Below are positions 21,072 to 31,982 of a stretch of 64,000 bases of DNA, in pieces. Source of the DNA: Ryuthela nishihirai. Lineage: Eukaryota; Arthropoda; Arachnida; Araneae; Heptathelidae. Made by a program: the position numbers and the translations under genes. The stretch lies in contig JAWZYU010000007.1 in NCBI GenBank assembly GCA_038380435.1, forward strand, positions 23,477,001-23,541,000, given 5' to 3'. Under the pieces are notes generated by a model. The model was not told the DNA's origin and ran no database searches. It saw nothing but the letters and a program-made list of their open reading frames with translations. Every line of letters starts with the position of its first letter. Positions within the stretch are counted from its first letter, which is position 1.

Positions 21072-23380
21072 CACTGGACAACAAATTTTCATAAAAGTCA
21101 TGCCTCTGAGATAAAAGTAGCCATTTCTTAAAGATTTCAAGGTGCTGAACACAAATATGACAATGAAAATGAAAAACTGGCAACAATTTCTAAGAAAAAT
21201 GCAATAGATTCTTATATAATAAAGTAATACGCACATATGACATGTATCAGTAAAATTCCGCTTCTACTTCTGATATTGCTTTGCCTATCACTTGTACAGC
21301 TGCTCAGGGTCATCTCTGGCGAGCATCCAACAGTAGTCAGCCAACATTAAAGTGGACCAGTTTCCCTGGTATCGTTTCTCCACCGTTGCAATGTCCTGGT
21401 GAAAAAATTCACCATACTCATTACTAACCATGACGCAGTTGTTGGGGAAGAAATCTAAGTGGGAATGGAGAAAGTGGATCTTTAAGGACATATTGCAGCC
21501 AAGTTTATGATATAGAAACAACATGTCTTTAATCAGTTTCTTGTAGTTGTCTGCCATGACATTCCTGAGGAATTTAATTGACACAAGATGAAATGCGTCC
21601 CAAGCGTTTTTCTCGTCACCCTGAAGCAGGTTGTTGAACATCTGGTCTCTGAACAGCTCGTGGATCTGAGGACCCACAAAAATTCTCTCTTTAATTTTCA
21701 CTTTGCTGAGTCGAGGGAATTTGTCAGCCAAGTACTTGAAAGCTGATGCAGTCCATAGCTTTTACAAATTTTTTCATCACACTGAGTTTGATGTGTAGGC
21801 ACGGTAGCAGGATTTTGTGCAATTCTGCCAGTGCTGGGTGTTTCACATTCTTCTCTCCAGCCTTCAGATTTCCTCTGAGGCCAGTTTCTCTTCATATATA
21901 CAAAGTCTTTGCTCGGCTGTCCCATTCACACAAGAAACAGCAGTACTTCATATATCCCAGCTGCAGACCCATCAACAGAGCCACTACCTTCAAGTCACAA
22001 CAGAGATGCCAGCCATACTTGCTGTATTGAAGACAGTTCAAGAGCTGTTTTAGGTTGTTGTAGGTTTCTTTCATATAGACTGTGTCTGACTAGAATGTAT
22101 GGAAGTCGATTTCCATTATGCAGCAACACCGCCTTGAGACTCAATTTCGAGGAGTCTATGAATAATCGCCATTCTTGAGAGTCTTGTTTGATTCAGAGGG
22201 CATTAATCAGGACATCTACATCGGAGCAGAACACAAGGTCATCTTCCTTTCTGATGTAAGGCACAAACTGCTCGTGACAAGTTTGAAACAAAGTCACTCG
22301 GACATTTTCCTGAGAAGATTCCATTGTTTAAGTCTTGATCCAAATAACTCTGCTTTGGCCTTGGACAGCTCCAGATTGCAAACAAGATCATTCATTTCTT
22401 CTTCAGTGAGAATGTGTAGTGCAGATGACACACCGTGGCAGACATATGGATCATCATTAGACATCGAAGGCTGCGGAGAACCGGGTGTCGGTTCACCTAC
22501 CTCCTCATTTGAATTGATGGAAAATTCTTTTGGTGTTTGGGAACAGGAAGGCCTTTTCCATGCAGAACTGGTCGGAGGGCAGATTGTATATTCAGGTACG
22601 CTATTGTCCACTTCTTTTTCCTTGTGATGCCTCCAGAAACAGGTGGAACAATGCAGAAGTAGCAGTCATTTGCATGATTGCTTGGCTTTCTCCAAACCAT
22701 TGGAACAGCAAACGGCATCGCAACTTTTTCGCCTTCAGCCACTTCGGAAGGTTTCTTGCACATGTACTGCAGCATATGTGTAGGGGCCAGACCTTGTCCC
22801 CGATCTTACATCCAAAATAAAACTCATATGCCACTTTCACTATTGGAGTGATGGCCCTTTTCCAGCTTGCAAACATCACTTTCCCGAAAATGTAACAAAA
22901 TGTATCTGCACTATTAACACAGTTACGAGGCATCACTACTGCTGGATTAAAACTGCAAGGATCACTTATGTTGTACTTATGACTCAGGAGTAAATACGAG
23001 TTGCTGAAAAGACTTGCTCACCCTATGAGACATCGCTTACAACTAACGATTTTATCTTCTTTTGTCTGTGATCGCAAAGCCGTGATGTCATGACTCAACT
23101 ACACTGCATCAGACAATGATGCAATACCTGTGGGGATTGTGAGTATGGCGAGCTGATCCAATACAGTGCAATATGTTGCAATCTGGAGTTTAAAATATAG
23201 CGTTGCAAAATGGTTACCTATGTACTCAATGCAGACTGAGTCGCTTATGCATGACCATCTGTGTCTCTCCTAAACAAAAGCCAATCAACAAATTTTATTG
23301 TCATTTTTCATGTTCAGCACCTTGAAATTAGTAAAGATTGGCTGTTTTCATTTCAAAGCCTTTTTGTGTGTTGCCCAGTG
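21072..23380. mobile_element. 2.3-kb DNA transposon-like element with ~110-bp degenerate terminal inverted repeats
   Basis: The left end (21072-21180) and the reverse complement of the right end (23380-23270) align. Both start CACTGG(A/G)CAACA. After a divergent patch both continue with G(C/G)CT(C/T)TGA, AGCCA, and ATTTCAAGGTGCTGAACA, and then ATGACAAT. The element sits between two halves of a Tc1-like copy. A CTA immediately precedes the left end (21069-21071) and CTA follows the right end (23381-23383), a possible 3-bp target duplication. Ends in CACT(A/G) with 3-bp duplications occur in the CMC (CACTA/Mirage/Chapaev) superfamily; that link is inference. Inside is a single decayed minus-strand gene filling most of the element. 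Confidence 0.75.
21255..22933 (-). pseudogene. Decayed gene of an uncharacterised multicopy animal protein family, candidate transposase
   Basis: The start is ATG at 22933-22931 (MPRNCVNSADTFCYIFG). The N-terminal part has a Cys/His-type cluster (C..., HICCSTCARNL) and then AMPFAVPMVWRKPSNH, ANDCYFCIVPP and TRKKKWTIAY. A Ser/Pro/acidic linker leads to ILTEEEMNDLVCNLEL. The C-terminal part holds MKETYNNLKQLL, GDLKVVALLMGLQLGYMKYC, CFLCEWDSRAKTLY, VGPQIHELFRDQMFN, LGCNMSLKIHFLHSHLDFFP, EYGEFFHQDI, EKRYQGNWSTLMLADYCWML and ends QLYK-stop. I recognise this architecture as a family seen in many arthropod genomes without a known function. At least four frame changes and several stops (for example around 22090-22290) make this copy dead. 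Its position between inverted repeats suggests the family is the transposase of an element type. Catalytic residues were not assigned. Confidence 0.7.
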
Positions 23381-23835
23381 CTATTAATAGTAGGATGAAT
23401 GGCAGGTAACTTACAGAGACAATGCTTGTTGCCCACCATCCATTGTGCCAGACATTCATTGAGTGCAACAGATGTCAGTGTAGAGAAACTTGACACCAAG
23501 AGTTGCAGCATGCTATCTTCAATGATGAGTCCAAATTATGTATGGGCACTGATGAGCACTGCATCTGCTTATGGAGACAATGTAAACACAAGATTCTCTG
23601 TCACTCAAGAATGTCACACATTATGCATGCCAAGTTTACTTATTTGGAGAGCCATCTATTACAACAACTAGTTGACACTGGTATTTGTTATTGGCAATTT
23701 GAATTCCTGGCAATACAAGACATCTTACAGCCTATTGTGTTAGCATTCCTGGTAGATGTGCTAGGTGCCATATTCCAGCAGAATAGAATGAAGTTAAATG
23801 ATTACAAACATGGCATCACCTGTAGAACTAACTAG
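23381..23835 (+). mobile_element. Tc1-like transposon, right half (catalytic part)
   Basis: The plus strand reads NLQRQCLLPTIHCARHSL, then FNDESKLCMGTDEHCICLWRQ (DES carries the first catalytic acid region), then a block equivalent to VWGAIAYN (LESHLL / IWRAIYYNN), TLVFVIGNLNSWQY, DILQPIVLAFL and GAIFQQN, after which the catalytic D block is lost. Frames switch at least twice. Together with 20860-21071 it forms one Tc1-like copy interrupted by the 2.3-kb element. The 3' end with the final catalytic acid was not found. Confidence 0.65.
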
Positions 23836-25264
23836 CCCCCTTACTACATCCCAGTTTAGGATTTCAGCTAGCAATAATTTTAAATCAATTTTTCCATTTA
23901 CCTATAAAAGCTTACATAAAATAATCTTTATATTTAATCAGATATATCTTTTATTTAATCACATATATTTAAAACGTTATTCAACTTGTCCAAAATATTT
24001 GAATGTTGCTGAAACATGTAGATTCAGACAGTCATGTTTAAATTATTGCTGTAGTCTATGCTGCCCTCTATTAATAAATTAACAAACTATATCAAATATG
24101 GCACCTTCCTCTGACTTATGCCTTCATTGCAAAATAATGTATCATAAACATAAAAGTCCTTTAATTTGTAAAAAAAAAAATAACTGCTGGGCATAACAGT
24201 TTGAGCTCATGTTGAAGAATACTTGAGACTCTGCAAGTAATACCTATTATTTATCTACTTATATAAATTATTACAAATTCCAATCAATGTCTGAATTACT
24301 TAGTTTTACTGTAATTGGAAAAATCATCAAGACTATAAGGAAATGAATAACGAAACTTATAAATGTTTCATTAGATAGCAAAACTAAAATAAAGTAGAGC
24401 ATTTTTTATGAGCAGACAACTTTTACAAACTGATATCAAAGCTTTGAGAAAATAAACATAATGCTTAAAGGAAATATTTTTGATTTTGAAGGAATATTTA
24501 ATGTGTATATAATCAAATCCGTTTTGCTACTAGGCTACTTTTTCCCATCACGTAGAAGAAAATGTTTTTATTTCTCACTTAACTAGATTTGATGTTATGA
24601 AAATTTCATACAAAAATAATCAACCCCAGGAACATTTTCTTAGATGAAAAGGTACTCTGAATAGGTTACATATTCAGCTTAAAATTTTGTACTGGTTTGC
24701 ATATTTATCTATCTGCATGACAATTATAATTATACTATTCCATAAAATATATTTTCACCGCTCTTTTTATCATGATACTTGATCAGTAACTTTAAACAGT
24801 TTAATCTAGCATGATTAACAGCATGTTAACTAATTTTTAAATAACATCATTGTTAATAGTTCTAACTGCCCCCCCACTTTTAAAATATTTAAATCACTTG
24901 TAATTATATTATTCAGAAGTAAAAAAGGTAAGTACAAATTTCAAAATTTAAAGTCAGATAATTCTGGATGAATCATTCTTCAGAAGGTAAGTTTTGTGTG
25001 CTTCTGCATATACGTTTTTTTTTTCTGCATGAAGTATTTTTTTGCATAACTTTTTTTAACTAACATTATTTTATGGCTTTCTATTTGAACAATATTAATA
25101 AAAACATTTTTGCTTATATTTATTGCATGAATTGTTAGTAGCACATACTTTCTATGTTTATCACAGTGTGATTATGATGTTTCAATATATTAATGTTAAG
25201 AAATTATTTTTTAAAAAGTTTCTATTTAAAAAAATACACTTTCTATAACTTTTAATACTTTATT
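23836..25264 (+). other. Intron, no feature seen
   Basis: AT-rich sequence with T- and A-runs. No recognisable coding or repeat signal. Confidence 0.5.
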
Positions 25265-25363
25265 AAGCATTTAATCACTATTAGGCTGTTTAGTATCAGA
25301 TAACAATGGGTATAGAGGGAAAATTGCCTTCATATTAAACAGCCTAATAGTGATTAAATGTTT
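25265..25363. repeat. 32-bp inverted repeat (foldback)
   Basis: The arms 25265-25296 and 25332-25363 are reverse complements with two mismatches; their core is TTTAATCACTATTAGGCTGTTTA. The loop is 35 nt. It is probably a small non-autonomous element or remnant. Confidence 0.8.
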
Positions 25364-25676
25364 AACAAATCAATGATGTGCTGTGGATTAATTTATGTAT
25401 GTAAATTCTAATACTTTGTAATAAGTTTATAATTAAATATTTTGAATCATATAATTAGTATTTATATTGCAGTCATTGTCTTTTTTTTACCTTCACTAAA
25501 AATAGAGGTTTTTTCCAAATTCCATTTCTATAGTATGTATGCTCATATTCTAAAAACTTAAAAATTTTATTTATATTCTTCCATTTTAACAAGAGTTTCA
25601 GTTCTTTAATTAATCAATTTTTCATATACTAGCTAAGCCAGAGATTGTATGGTAATATAACTAATTTACTAAAGTA
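25364..25676 (+). other. Intron, no feature seen
   Basis: AT-rich sequence between the hairpin and the Tc1-like element. It ends with the TA of the target site. Confidence 0.5.
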
Positions 25677-27201
25677 CACTGGTGCTCAAAAATTAAGCAA
25701 CAAACACAAAAACAAGAATTAAAAAACAAATTGTTTGTTGGATTTCAATGTAACCTGTAGATGAAGTCCATGATCATATATCTCACTAATATTTGAAAAA
25801 CAAATGAATTCCCATGAATATTCAATGAAATATTAAAATTAGAAAATCATTACCTCAAAATGGTATGTAAAAGTTCAATGATAACATACCTTAATATGAT
25901 GTATGATCACCTCTGACAGTGATACAGGCTGTACAATCACTCATCATGCTACAAATCAAGGTGCCAATGAGGGTTAAGGGAGTAATTGCCATTCACGCAT
26001 GAGTGCAGATCAGAGCTCGTGGAGGGCAAATTGTGACCAGCGATGAGTCGTCCTATAGTGTTTCAAACATGTTCTATTGGGTTTAGGTCAGATGATTGGG
26101 AAAGCCAGTCTGTATAGCTTATGGTTTCACTCCCAAGGTATTGATCCACCAGTGAGCTCTGTAAGGGTGAGCATTATAGTCTATTAGCATGGAATCAGGA
26201 CCCACTGCTGCAAGAAATGGACAAACATAAGGTTCAAGGATTTCATTGTGATACCTTACAATTGTTATACTCTCTCCTGGGAAGATATGAAAGTCTCTGC
26301 AGCCATTGAGCGTGATGCCTCCTCACACCATCAGTTACAAAACATCTCTTTTCTGGATGTTAATGGGATGATAACTGGTTCCAAACTGTCTCCACACCAA
26401 TAGGCATCAGAAATAGGCTTGCAAACTAATAGGCATCAGAAATAGGTTTGCAGACTAAATCAGGATTCATCAGTGAACAGAACATTGTCCCAGTGACATT
26501 GAGTACAGTTGTGATTTTGTCAAGACTAATTCAATCAGGTTCTGCACTGGCTAGATATCAAAGGGAGACACACACAACTAATCATCTTGCATAAAGAAGC
26601 CATGCATTCTGGACACAGTTTGCTAGGATACAGCCTACTTTTGCTAGGATACAGCAAACTGTGGATCTCATGGATGGAGAAATGTTGAAAGTGAGCTGGC
26701 ATGTTGTATGGGTTCTTTGATATCTTACATCTAGAAATCTAGAATCAGGTATGGTCGTCCCTATCAATGTACCACTAGGACATCAAGGAACAGGGCTTCT
26801 AGTGATGGTTTGGCTTGTTTGAAATTGATTCCAAAGGTGGCTTACAATGCTATGAATCATATTTAGTCATCTGGCTATTTCAGACTAATATTGTCCAGAA
26901 TCAAGCCTCCTGATTGCTCACCACCTCATTTCTTCACTCAAAAGATTTCTTCCAGCCATTATCTAATGGTTGGCTATCTTGAATATTATATGTCAAGACT
27001 AACATGATGCACACATACAAATGAGGTGCTTTTTATACTGACCTGTTTTGTATGCACAACTGTGTTTAATGCAAATTTGGTGTGCAGATTTGAACTCAGT
27101 GTCTTTTTTATGTAAAAAATCTAACTTTTGTTATTTATTGTCAATTATCACACAAGACACGCAAATTTTTGCATTTGTTGCTTAACTTTTGAGCACCAGT
27201 G
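25677..27201 (-). mobile_element. Complete but inactive Tc1-like transposon (1525 bp)
   Basis: The terminal inverted repeats are CACTGGTGCTCAAAA(A/G)TTAAGCAACAAA (split CACTGGTGCTCAAAA, TTAAGCAACAAA) at both ends, with one mismatch in 28. The element is flanked by TA on each side (25675-25676, 27202-27203), the standard Tc1/mariner target duplication. It contains one minus-strand transposase pseudogene. Small internal tandem duplications are present at about 26400-26455 and 26615-26660. Confidence 0.93.
25890..26959 (-). pseudogene. Tc1-like transposase pseudogene
   Basis: It begins at ATG 26959-26957 with MAGRNLLSEEMRW-stop-AIRRLDSGQY, then IVSHLWNQFQTSQTITR, the paired helix-turn-helix DNA-binding region. 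A later segment reads TTCQLTFNISPS. The catalytic region reads LMV-stop-GGITLNGCRDFHIFPGE, YHNEILEPYVCPFL, VGPDSMLIDYNAHPYRAHW. Here MLIDYNA is the second catalytic acid block (usually DDNA). SDLNPIEHV carries the third, glutamate. The C-terminus CTACITVRGDHTSY is typical of one arthropod Tc1 group. Stops occur at conserved Trp and Arg codons and a frameshift lies between the last two acids. It acted in cut-and-paste transposition and is now inactive. Confidence 0.88.
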
Positions 27202-27680
27202 TATTATTCACATTTGAAATTTATTAATGATTATGAAATTTATATGAGAGTGTTAATTAGATTATGAAATTTATATGCAAATGTTAATTAGAAATGATAT
27301 TTTAATGCCTTGGTTTAGTTTTATAACTGACTAAATACAAGGTTCTTTTTTGTAGCACAATAAGTCCCAGATAAAATTCCCACAAATTTGAATTTATGAT
27401 TTTGGCTTACAACTTTACCATTAACTGTGGAATTTTTGAGTTTGACTGACAATTTACTCGCTATCTGATAATTAGAATTTTTAGTTTTGGATGACAACCA
27501 GCACAATGTCAATTATCAGAAATTTTTAATATCAGAATTGAATGTATGGAGTAATTCCAAGTGAATATCAGAGATAACTGAAATAATTCCATGTGGTCAA
27601 AACATTTTATCTTATTAGTAATATAGAAATAATTGCTAATGAAAAGTTCAATAAATTTTCTTAATCCAAAGTAATACAAA

Positions 27681-29128
27681 GCAAATTAAAACAATTAAAA
27701 TAACTTAAAGTTCTCTGTCATTGTGCAATAAAATTTTTTGAAGTTTGCACTTCAAACTATTTGCATATTAAAAAGTTTCTAGGAGAAAACTCAGAAGCTT
27801 TTTGGAGCAAAGATAGCATTCCATCTTCAGTGAAGTGACACTATGTAGTGATATTAAGGCTATTAAGAACTTCTTTCCACATGTTGCGAAGGGTGATTCC
27901 AGTGTCTCAGTTGCAGGTGGAAATGGGCGAGTCATTATTTCAACAGCCTTGCAAATGATGGTTCTGTAGTAAGTAGATGTACATGCTAGCAATGTGACAC
28001 ACTACAGCAGTAGTCATTAGATTGTTTTGGCTGGCATCTCTCTGATGCTCTGTGAATCTCTCCTGTAGAGAACGTATGGTTTCTCTGATATAGTAAACAA
28101 CAGAATTATCTGGCAAATGTAGGGGAAATCTGTGTATGACTAATTTTTGAAGGAAACTAAATTTGTCTCTGCCCCTTTTTTAAAATTTTATTCAGATTTG
28201 GTGCTGGGTTGAAAACAGTATTGATTTTTTGGGGCTCTGAATAGTTTGTGGATTGATTCACACAGGATAGAAATGTAAGCTATGGATCTGGCAAAGGATG
28301 CCCACTCAGAGTCGGTGATTCGGAGGAGAGCCGAATCTGTTCTGTTGTTGTTTCTATACTTATTAATTAGCTTTTCTATTATTTGGGTGGTAGCCAGGGG
28401 GACACAGCAATAAATTGAATGTTCTGAATTTCTTTTTTAAGCAAAAATTTGTTTGATGATATGGTGAAGGTCCTATGGAAAAGAGAAAGGAAGGCTGCAA
28501 TTTTGCAACACCATGGGGTGCACGAGCCCATGTATATGATGGAGGTATGTACATAGGTAGGTTTAAGTATATTGACATCATCAAGACTTCTGTGTCATCT
28601 TCTTGGATAAAAACATCTATATAGGGGATGGCATTGCTGTTTTCCTCTTCCTTTGTGAAATATTTGTAGGATAGATGCTGTTGGCTTTATTAATGAGGTA
28701 GTCTAAAATGCTCATTGCTGCCATTCCAAATTAAGAATATAACATCAACATAGTGGCACCAGAAGATGGGTAAAATTTCTGCCAATGAATAATTTTGTTT
28801 CGAGGTCTTGAAGGACAATCTCAAACAGAATGCGGAAAGGGGTGAGCCTAGGGGGTCCCTGAGTCCTGCCTGTAGGTTTTGTTACCAAACTGGAAAGAAT
28901 TATTTTCAGTTTAGTGCTTCATGAATGGTATTGATTTCAGGAAGAGAAAATTTTTGTGCTTCATTGATTTTTGTCTGAAATAACATAATGGCATGAAAAA
29001 TGAGTGGATGGGAACAAGGAGACTATATCAAGTATGATTAATTTGCTGTTGGGGGGAATAGGCAGATAACTGAGTCTGTAATGGGTAGCTAGGCAAAAAC
29101 TGGAAGGAGAGCTGTGTACCAATTCCTA
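27681..29128 (-). mobile_element. Penelope-like retroelement remnant
   Basis: The minus strand contains a decayed reverse transcriptase tail: GGPLRLTPFRILFEIV, then VFIQEDDTEV, PTYVHTS and LFHR. These match the VYRKPTHT...LYDRA region after the RT fingers in Penelope-like elements. A GIY-YIG endonuclease relic follows: LHLPDNSVVYYIRETIRSL, QERFTEHQRDA. That order, RT then GIY-YIG, is unique to this class. Stops and frame changes are frequent. The left end (27681-27890) is repeated in inverted orientation at 35244-35577 and, as a compact inverted pair, at 50740-50989. The RT catalytic core is missing or too decayed to read, and the right side is cut by the RTE element at 29129. Confidence 0.65.
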
Positions 29129-29361
29129 GTGATTATGCATAGAACCAGCCAGGTCTAGTGCCTAATGTCCCACCTTGCCTTCTCGTGGTTCAGGTCATTA
29201 GTACCTTTCAAAAGAGATATTCTCTTTTGGAAAGTAATGGAAGGGGAGGGCTGCTAGTTCAGTGTGACCTACTATCTATGGCCACTTTTTTCTTCTTTTT
29301 TTTATGGTAATCTATGGCCACTTTTTTCTTCTTTTTTTTTTCAACCCTGTTGAGGAGTGGT
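29129..29361 (+). mobile_element. RTE-type LINE copy B, 5' untranslated part
   Basis: ATGCATAGAACC(A/G)GCCAGG onwards matches the start of copy C at 35879 through CTTCTCGTGGT, TTAGTACCTTTCAAAAGAGATA and GGGGAGGGCTGC. A 38-bp segment ending in CTTTTTTCTTCTTTTTTTT is duplicated in tandem (29280-29341). The part ends at GAGGAGTGGT, where copy A is inserted. Copy B resumes at about 31983. Confidence 0.75.
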
Positions 29362-31945
29362 GAATGTTATCTGCTGTTATGCCCCCACTGAGGATGCCGA
29401 TGAGGATGAGAAGGATAGGTTTTATGGACAACTTCAGGATATTTTGAATTCTGTCAAGAAAGGAGATATTACCCTTGTTCTTGGTGACTTCAATGCCAAA
29501 GTTGGTACTGACTCTGACCTTTGGGGAGGAGTAATAGGCCCTTTTGGTATTGGTAGCTGCAATGGCAATGGGCAACGTCTCCTACAGGTAAGTAAACTCA
29601 ATGGATTCAGAATAACTAACACTTATTACAAACACCGCGACATACATAAGTACACATGGGTTTCACCTGATGGGCTGCATAAGAATATGATTGATTACAT
29701 ATTAATTAACAGCAAATGGGCCAGTTCTGTTAGGAATACCAGGGCATATAGGGGAGCTGAAATTGGATCTGACCATTACCTTGTTAAAAGTGTCTTGCAA
29801 CTTAAACTTAAAAAGTGTTGTGCTAGGGTTAAAAAATTTACTTTTAATACTGAAGCTCTGAAAGATCCAGTTATAGCCAAAGCTTACCATGATAGGTTAC
29901 TTAGTCATTATGACAGTCATGGTTTGCTTACTACTGAAGTTGAGGAAGAATGGGATCATTTTAAACAGGCTTTTTTGGACACTAACAGTACTCTTTTAGG
30001 AAAAAAGGAGCAGAAGAGGCAAAATTATCTGAGTGATAAGGCACTTGAGCTTATTTCGGAAAGAAAGAACTGCAGGAATGCCCTTAATCAATACCCTACT
30101 AGTCCTAATAGAAAGCATTACAGAGACCTTAATAAGCTTGTAAAGGATCAGTTAGCTGCTGATAAGAATCTTTGGCTTGATGGTTTGGCTGACAAAGCCG
30201 AGGAAGCAGTTAGACAGCACAACAGCAGAGAGCTGTACCAGATAGTTAATGTTTTGTGTGGTAGAAAACGGACAGGCATACAAGGATTGAAGGATAAACA
30301 AGGTAAGGTTATAGAAGGGGAGGATTCTGTCATGGCTAGGTGGGCTGAGCATTTCAGTGATGTTCTAAACAATGTAGTTAGTTCTACTCCCATTGTTTGC
30401 AATGATGATAGATGCATTGGTGGCTTTAATGTTGGCCCTATAACACAATCTGAAGTTATTTTGGCTGTTTCTAAACTTAAACTTCATAAATCCCCAGGGG
30501 TAGATGAAATTACTACGGAAATGCTTAGAGCTGGGAATGTTTCGGTTACCACTTGGATGACTGAAATTCTGAATCTCTTTTATGATAAAGGCATGGTTCC
30601 AAAGGATTTTACCAGAGCTATTGTTATCCCTATTTTCAAAAAAGGTGATCGCAGTTCTTGTGATAACTATAGGGGTATCAGCCTACTCTCTGTTCCAGGT
30701 AAAGTTCTTTCCATGATTGTGCTTAATAGAATTAAGAATCTGGTTGACAGTCAATTGTGTGATGAGCAATGTGGATTCAGAAGTGGTAGGGGATGTGTGG
30801 ATCAGATATTTTCACTTAGGCAGATTCTTGAGAAATGTTTAGAGTTTCAGAAACCTTTGGTTGCTAGCTTTGTTGATTTCAAAAAGGCTTTCGACTCTGT
30901 TGATCGTCATAATTTGTGGTTGATTGTGAGATCATATGGTATACCAGACAAGTTAGTTAACATTATGAAAGCTCTCTATAATAACACTGAGTCGTGTGTG
31001 AGAGTTGGTAAGGTTTGTAGCAATTGGTTTAGCATTACTTCTGGTGTTCGACAAGGGTGCATTTTGTCTCCTTTTCTCTTTAGCTTGGTTATTGATTATG
31101 TTATGCGAAATTCACTTCAAGGGAAAGATTTTGACCTTAAATGGGCTGGAGATACGAAAATTTCTGATTTAGATTATGCTGATGATTTAGCCCTTTTGGC
31201 AAATGATGTTGATGAGATGAACTCTTTCATTCGAGCTGTTGATGAGACTGGTAGTAGAGTTGGTTTGGTTATAAACAGAGAGAAAACTAAAGTGATGAAA
31301 ATTGGTCAGGCAGGCTGTGATTCAGTTAATCTGAATGGTTGCAGTCTTGAGCAGGTGTCACAGTGTAATTATTTTGGGAGCTATGTAACAGATAATGGTG
31401 ATGTGCAGCATGAGATTAACAGACGAATAGGGATTGCTGCCGGGACTTTTAAGAACCTATGGAGAGTGTGGAGAAATAGGCGTATACACCTAAAGACTAA
31501 AATTAGACTGTATAATAGTTTGGTTCTTTCTAGGGTTAGTTATGGTAGTGAAACTTGGACACTTTGTAAACAAGATAACAGGAAACTAGATGCTTTTGAT
31601 TCCAGATGCTTACGCAGTATCTTGGGCATTAGGTGGTTCAACTTTGTAGCTAATGATGAGATTAGGCAAAGGAGTTTGCAACCTCCTTTAAGCAGCATAT
31701 TGTGCAGAGAGAGACTCCGTTGGTTTGGCCATGTTGCCCGTATGAATAATTATAGATTGGTGAATAGGGTTATGAACAGTGTGCCTAAAGGCCGCAGAAA
31801 GAAGGGGAGACCTAGGATGCGGTGGGCAGACAATGTCAAACAGGACCTTGTTGGAATTGGTGTGCAGTGGCCAGATGCAGTAGATGTAGCTCAGGATAGA
31901 CTTGCTTGGAGAACTAAATTGCACGGTCTGGTTGGACCTCCGTAG
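29357..31945 (+). CDS. RTE-type LINE ORF (AP endonuclease fragment + reverse transcriptase), open frame of 862 codons
   Basis: This open frame encodes the C-terminal half of an apurinic-type endonuclease and a complete reverse transcriptase. The first two codons are host flank, and the natural start lies in the missing 5' part. Visible motifs are VICCYAPT (4-11), LGDFNAKVG (42-50) and SDHYLV (138-143) of the endonuclease; YRGISLLSVPGKVLS, EQCGFRSGRGCVDQIF, VDFKKAFDSVD, GVRQGCILSPFLFSL and LDYADDLALLA (YADD at 607-610) of the RT; and a C-terminal LRWFGHVARM and GRRKKGRPRMRWAD region. It normally nicks the target and copies its own RNA there (target-primed reverse transcription). The catalytic Asn and Glu of the endonuclease N-terminus are absent, so it is unlikely to be autonomous. 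The uninterrupted frame indicates a recent insertion. Confidence 0.9.
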   Translation: MVNVICCYAPTEDADEDEKDRFYGQLQDILNSVKKGDITLVLGDFNAKVGTDSDLWGGVIGPFGIGSCNGNGQRLLQVSKLNGFRITNTYYKHRDIHKYTWVSPDGLHKNMIDYILINSKWASSVRNTRAYRGAEIGSDHYLVKSVLQLKLKKCCARVKKFTFNTEALKDPVIAKAYHDRLLSHYDSHGLLTTEVEEEWDHFKQAFLDTNSTLLGKKEQKRQNYLSDKALELISERKNCRNALNQYPTSPNRKHYRDLNKLVKDQLAADKNLWLDGLADKAEEAVRQHNSRELYQIVNVLCGRKRTGIQGLKDKQGKVIEGEDSVMARWAEHFSDVLNNVVSSTPIVCNDDRCIGGFNVGPITQSEVILAVSKLKLHKSPGVDEITTEMLRAGNVSVTTWMTEILNLFYDKGMVPKDFTRAIVIPIFKKGDRSSCDNYRGISLLSVPGKVLSMIVLNRIKNLVDSQLCDEQCGFRSGRGCVDQIFSLRQILEKCLEFQKPLVASFVDFKKAFDSVDRHNLWLIVRSYGIPDKLVNIMKALYNNTESCVRVGKVCSNWFSITSGVRQGCILSPFLFSLVIDYVMRNSLQGKDFDLKWAGDTKISDLDYADDLALLANDVDEMNSFIRAVDETGSRVGLVINREKTKVMKIGQAGCDSVNLNGCSLEQVSQCNYFGSYVTDNGDVQHEINRRIGIAAGTFKNLWRVWRNRRIHLKTKIRLYNSLVLSRVSYGSETWTLCKQDNRKLDAFDSRCLRSILGIRWFNFVANDEIRQRSLQPPLSSILCRERLRWFGHVARMNNYRLVNRVMNSVPKGRRKKGRPRMRWADNVKQDLVGIGVQWPDAVDVAQDRLAWRTKLHGLVGPP

Positions 31946-31982
31946 CCCATGGCTGCTTGAGGATGATGATGAGGAGGAGGAG
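29362..31982 (+). mobile_element. RTE-type LINE copy A, 5'-truncated, nested inside copy B
   Basis: The copy begins at GAATGTTATCTGCTG, within the endonuclease domain. It runs through the stop codon to a very short 3' UTR (CCCATGGCTGCTTGA) and ends in a GATGATGAGGAGG trinucleotide tail. It is flanked by GAGGAGTGGT (29352-29361) and GAGAAGTGGT (31983-31992), nearly identical 10-mers that fit a target site duplication. After it, copy B continues (GTCAATTTTACAGGGTCCTGGTGCTGACCAT, as in copy C). A short 3' UTR and microsatellite tail are typical of RTE elements. Confidence 0.88.

Noticed and set aside
29312..30417. Antisense open frames within LINE copies A-D
   Set aside because: They are shadows of the plus-strand RT/endonuclease frame; the same shadows recur in every copy.
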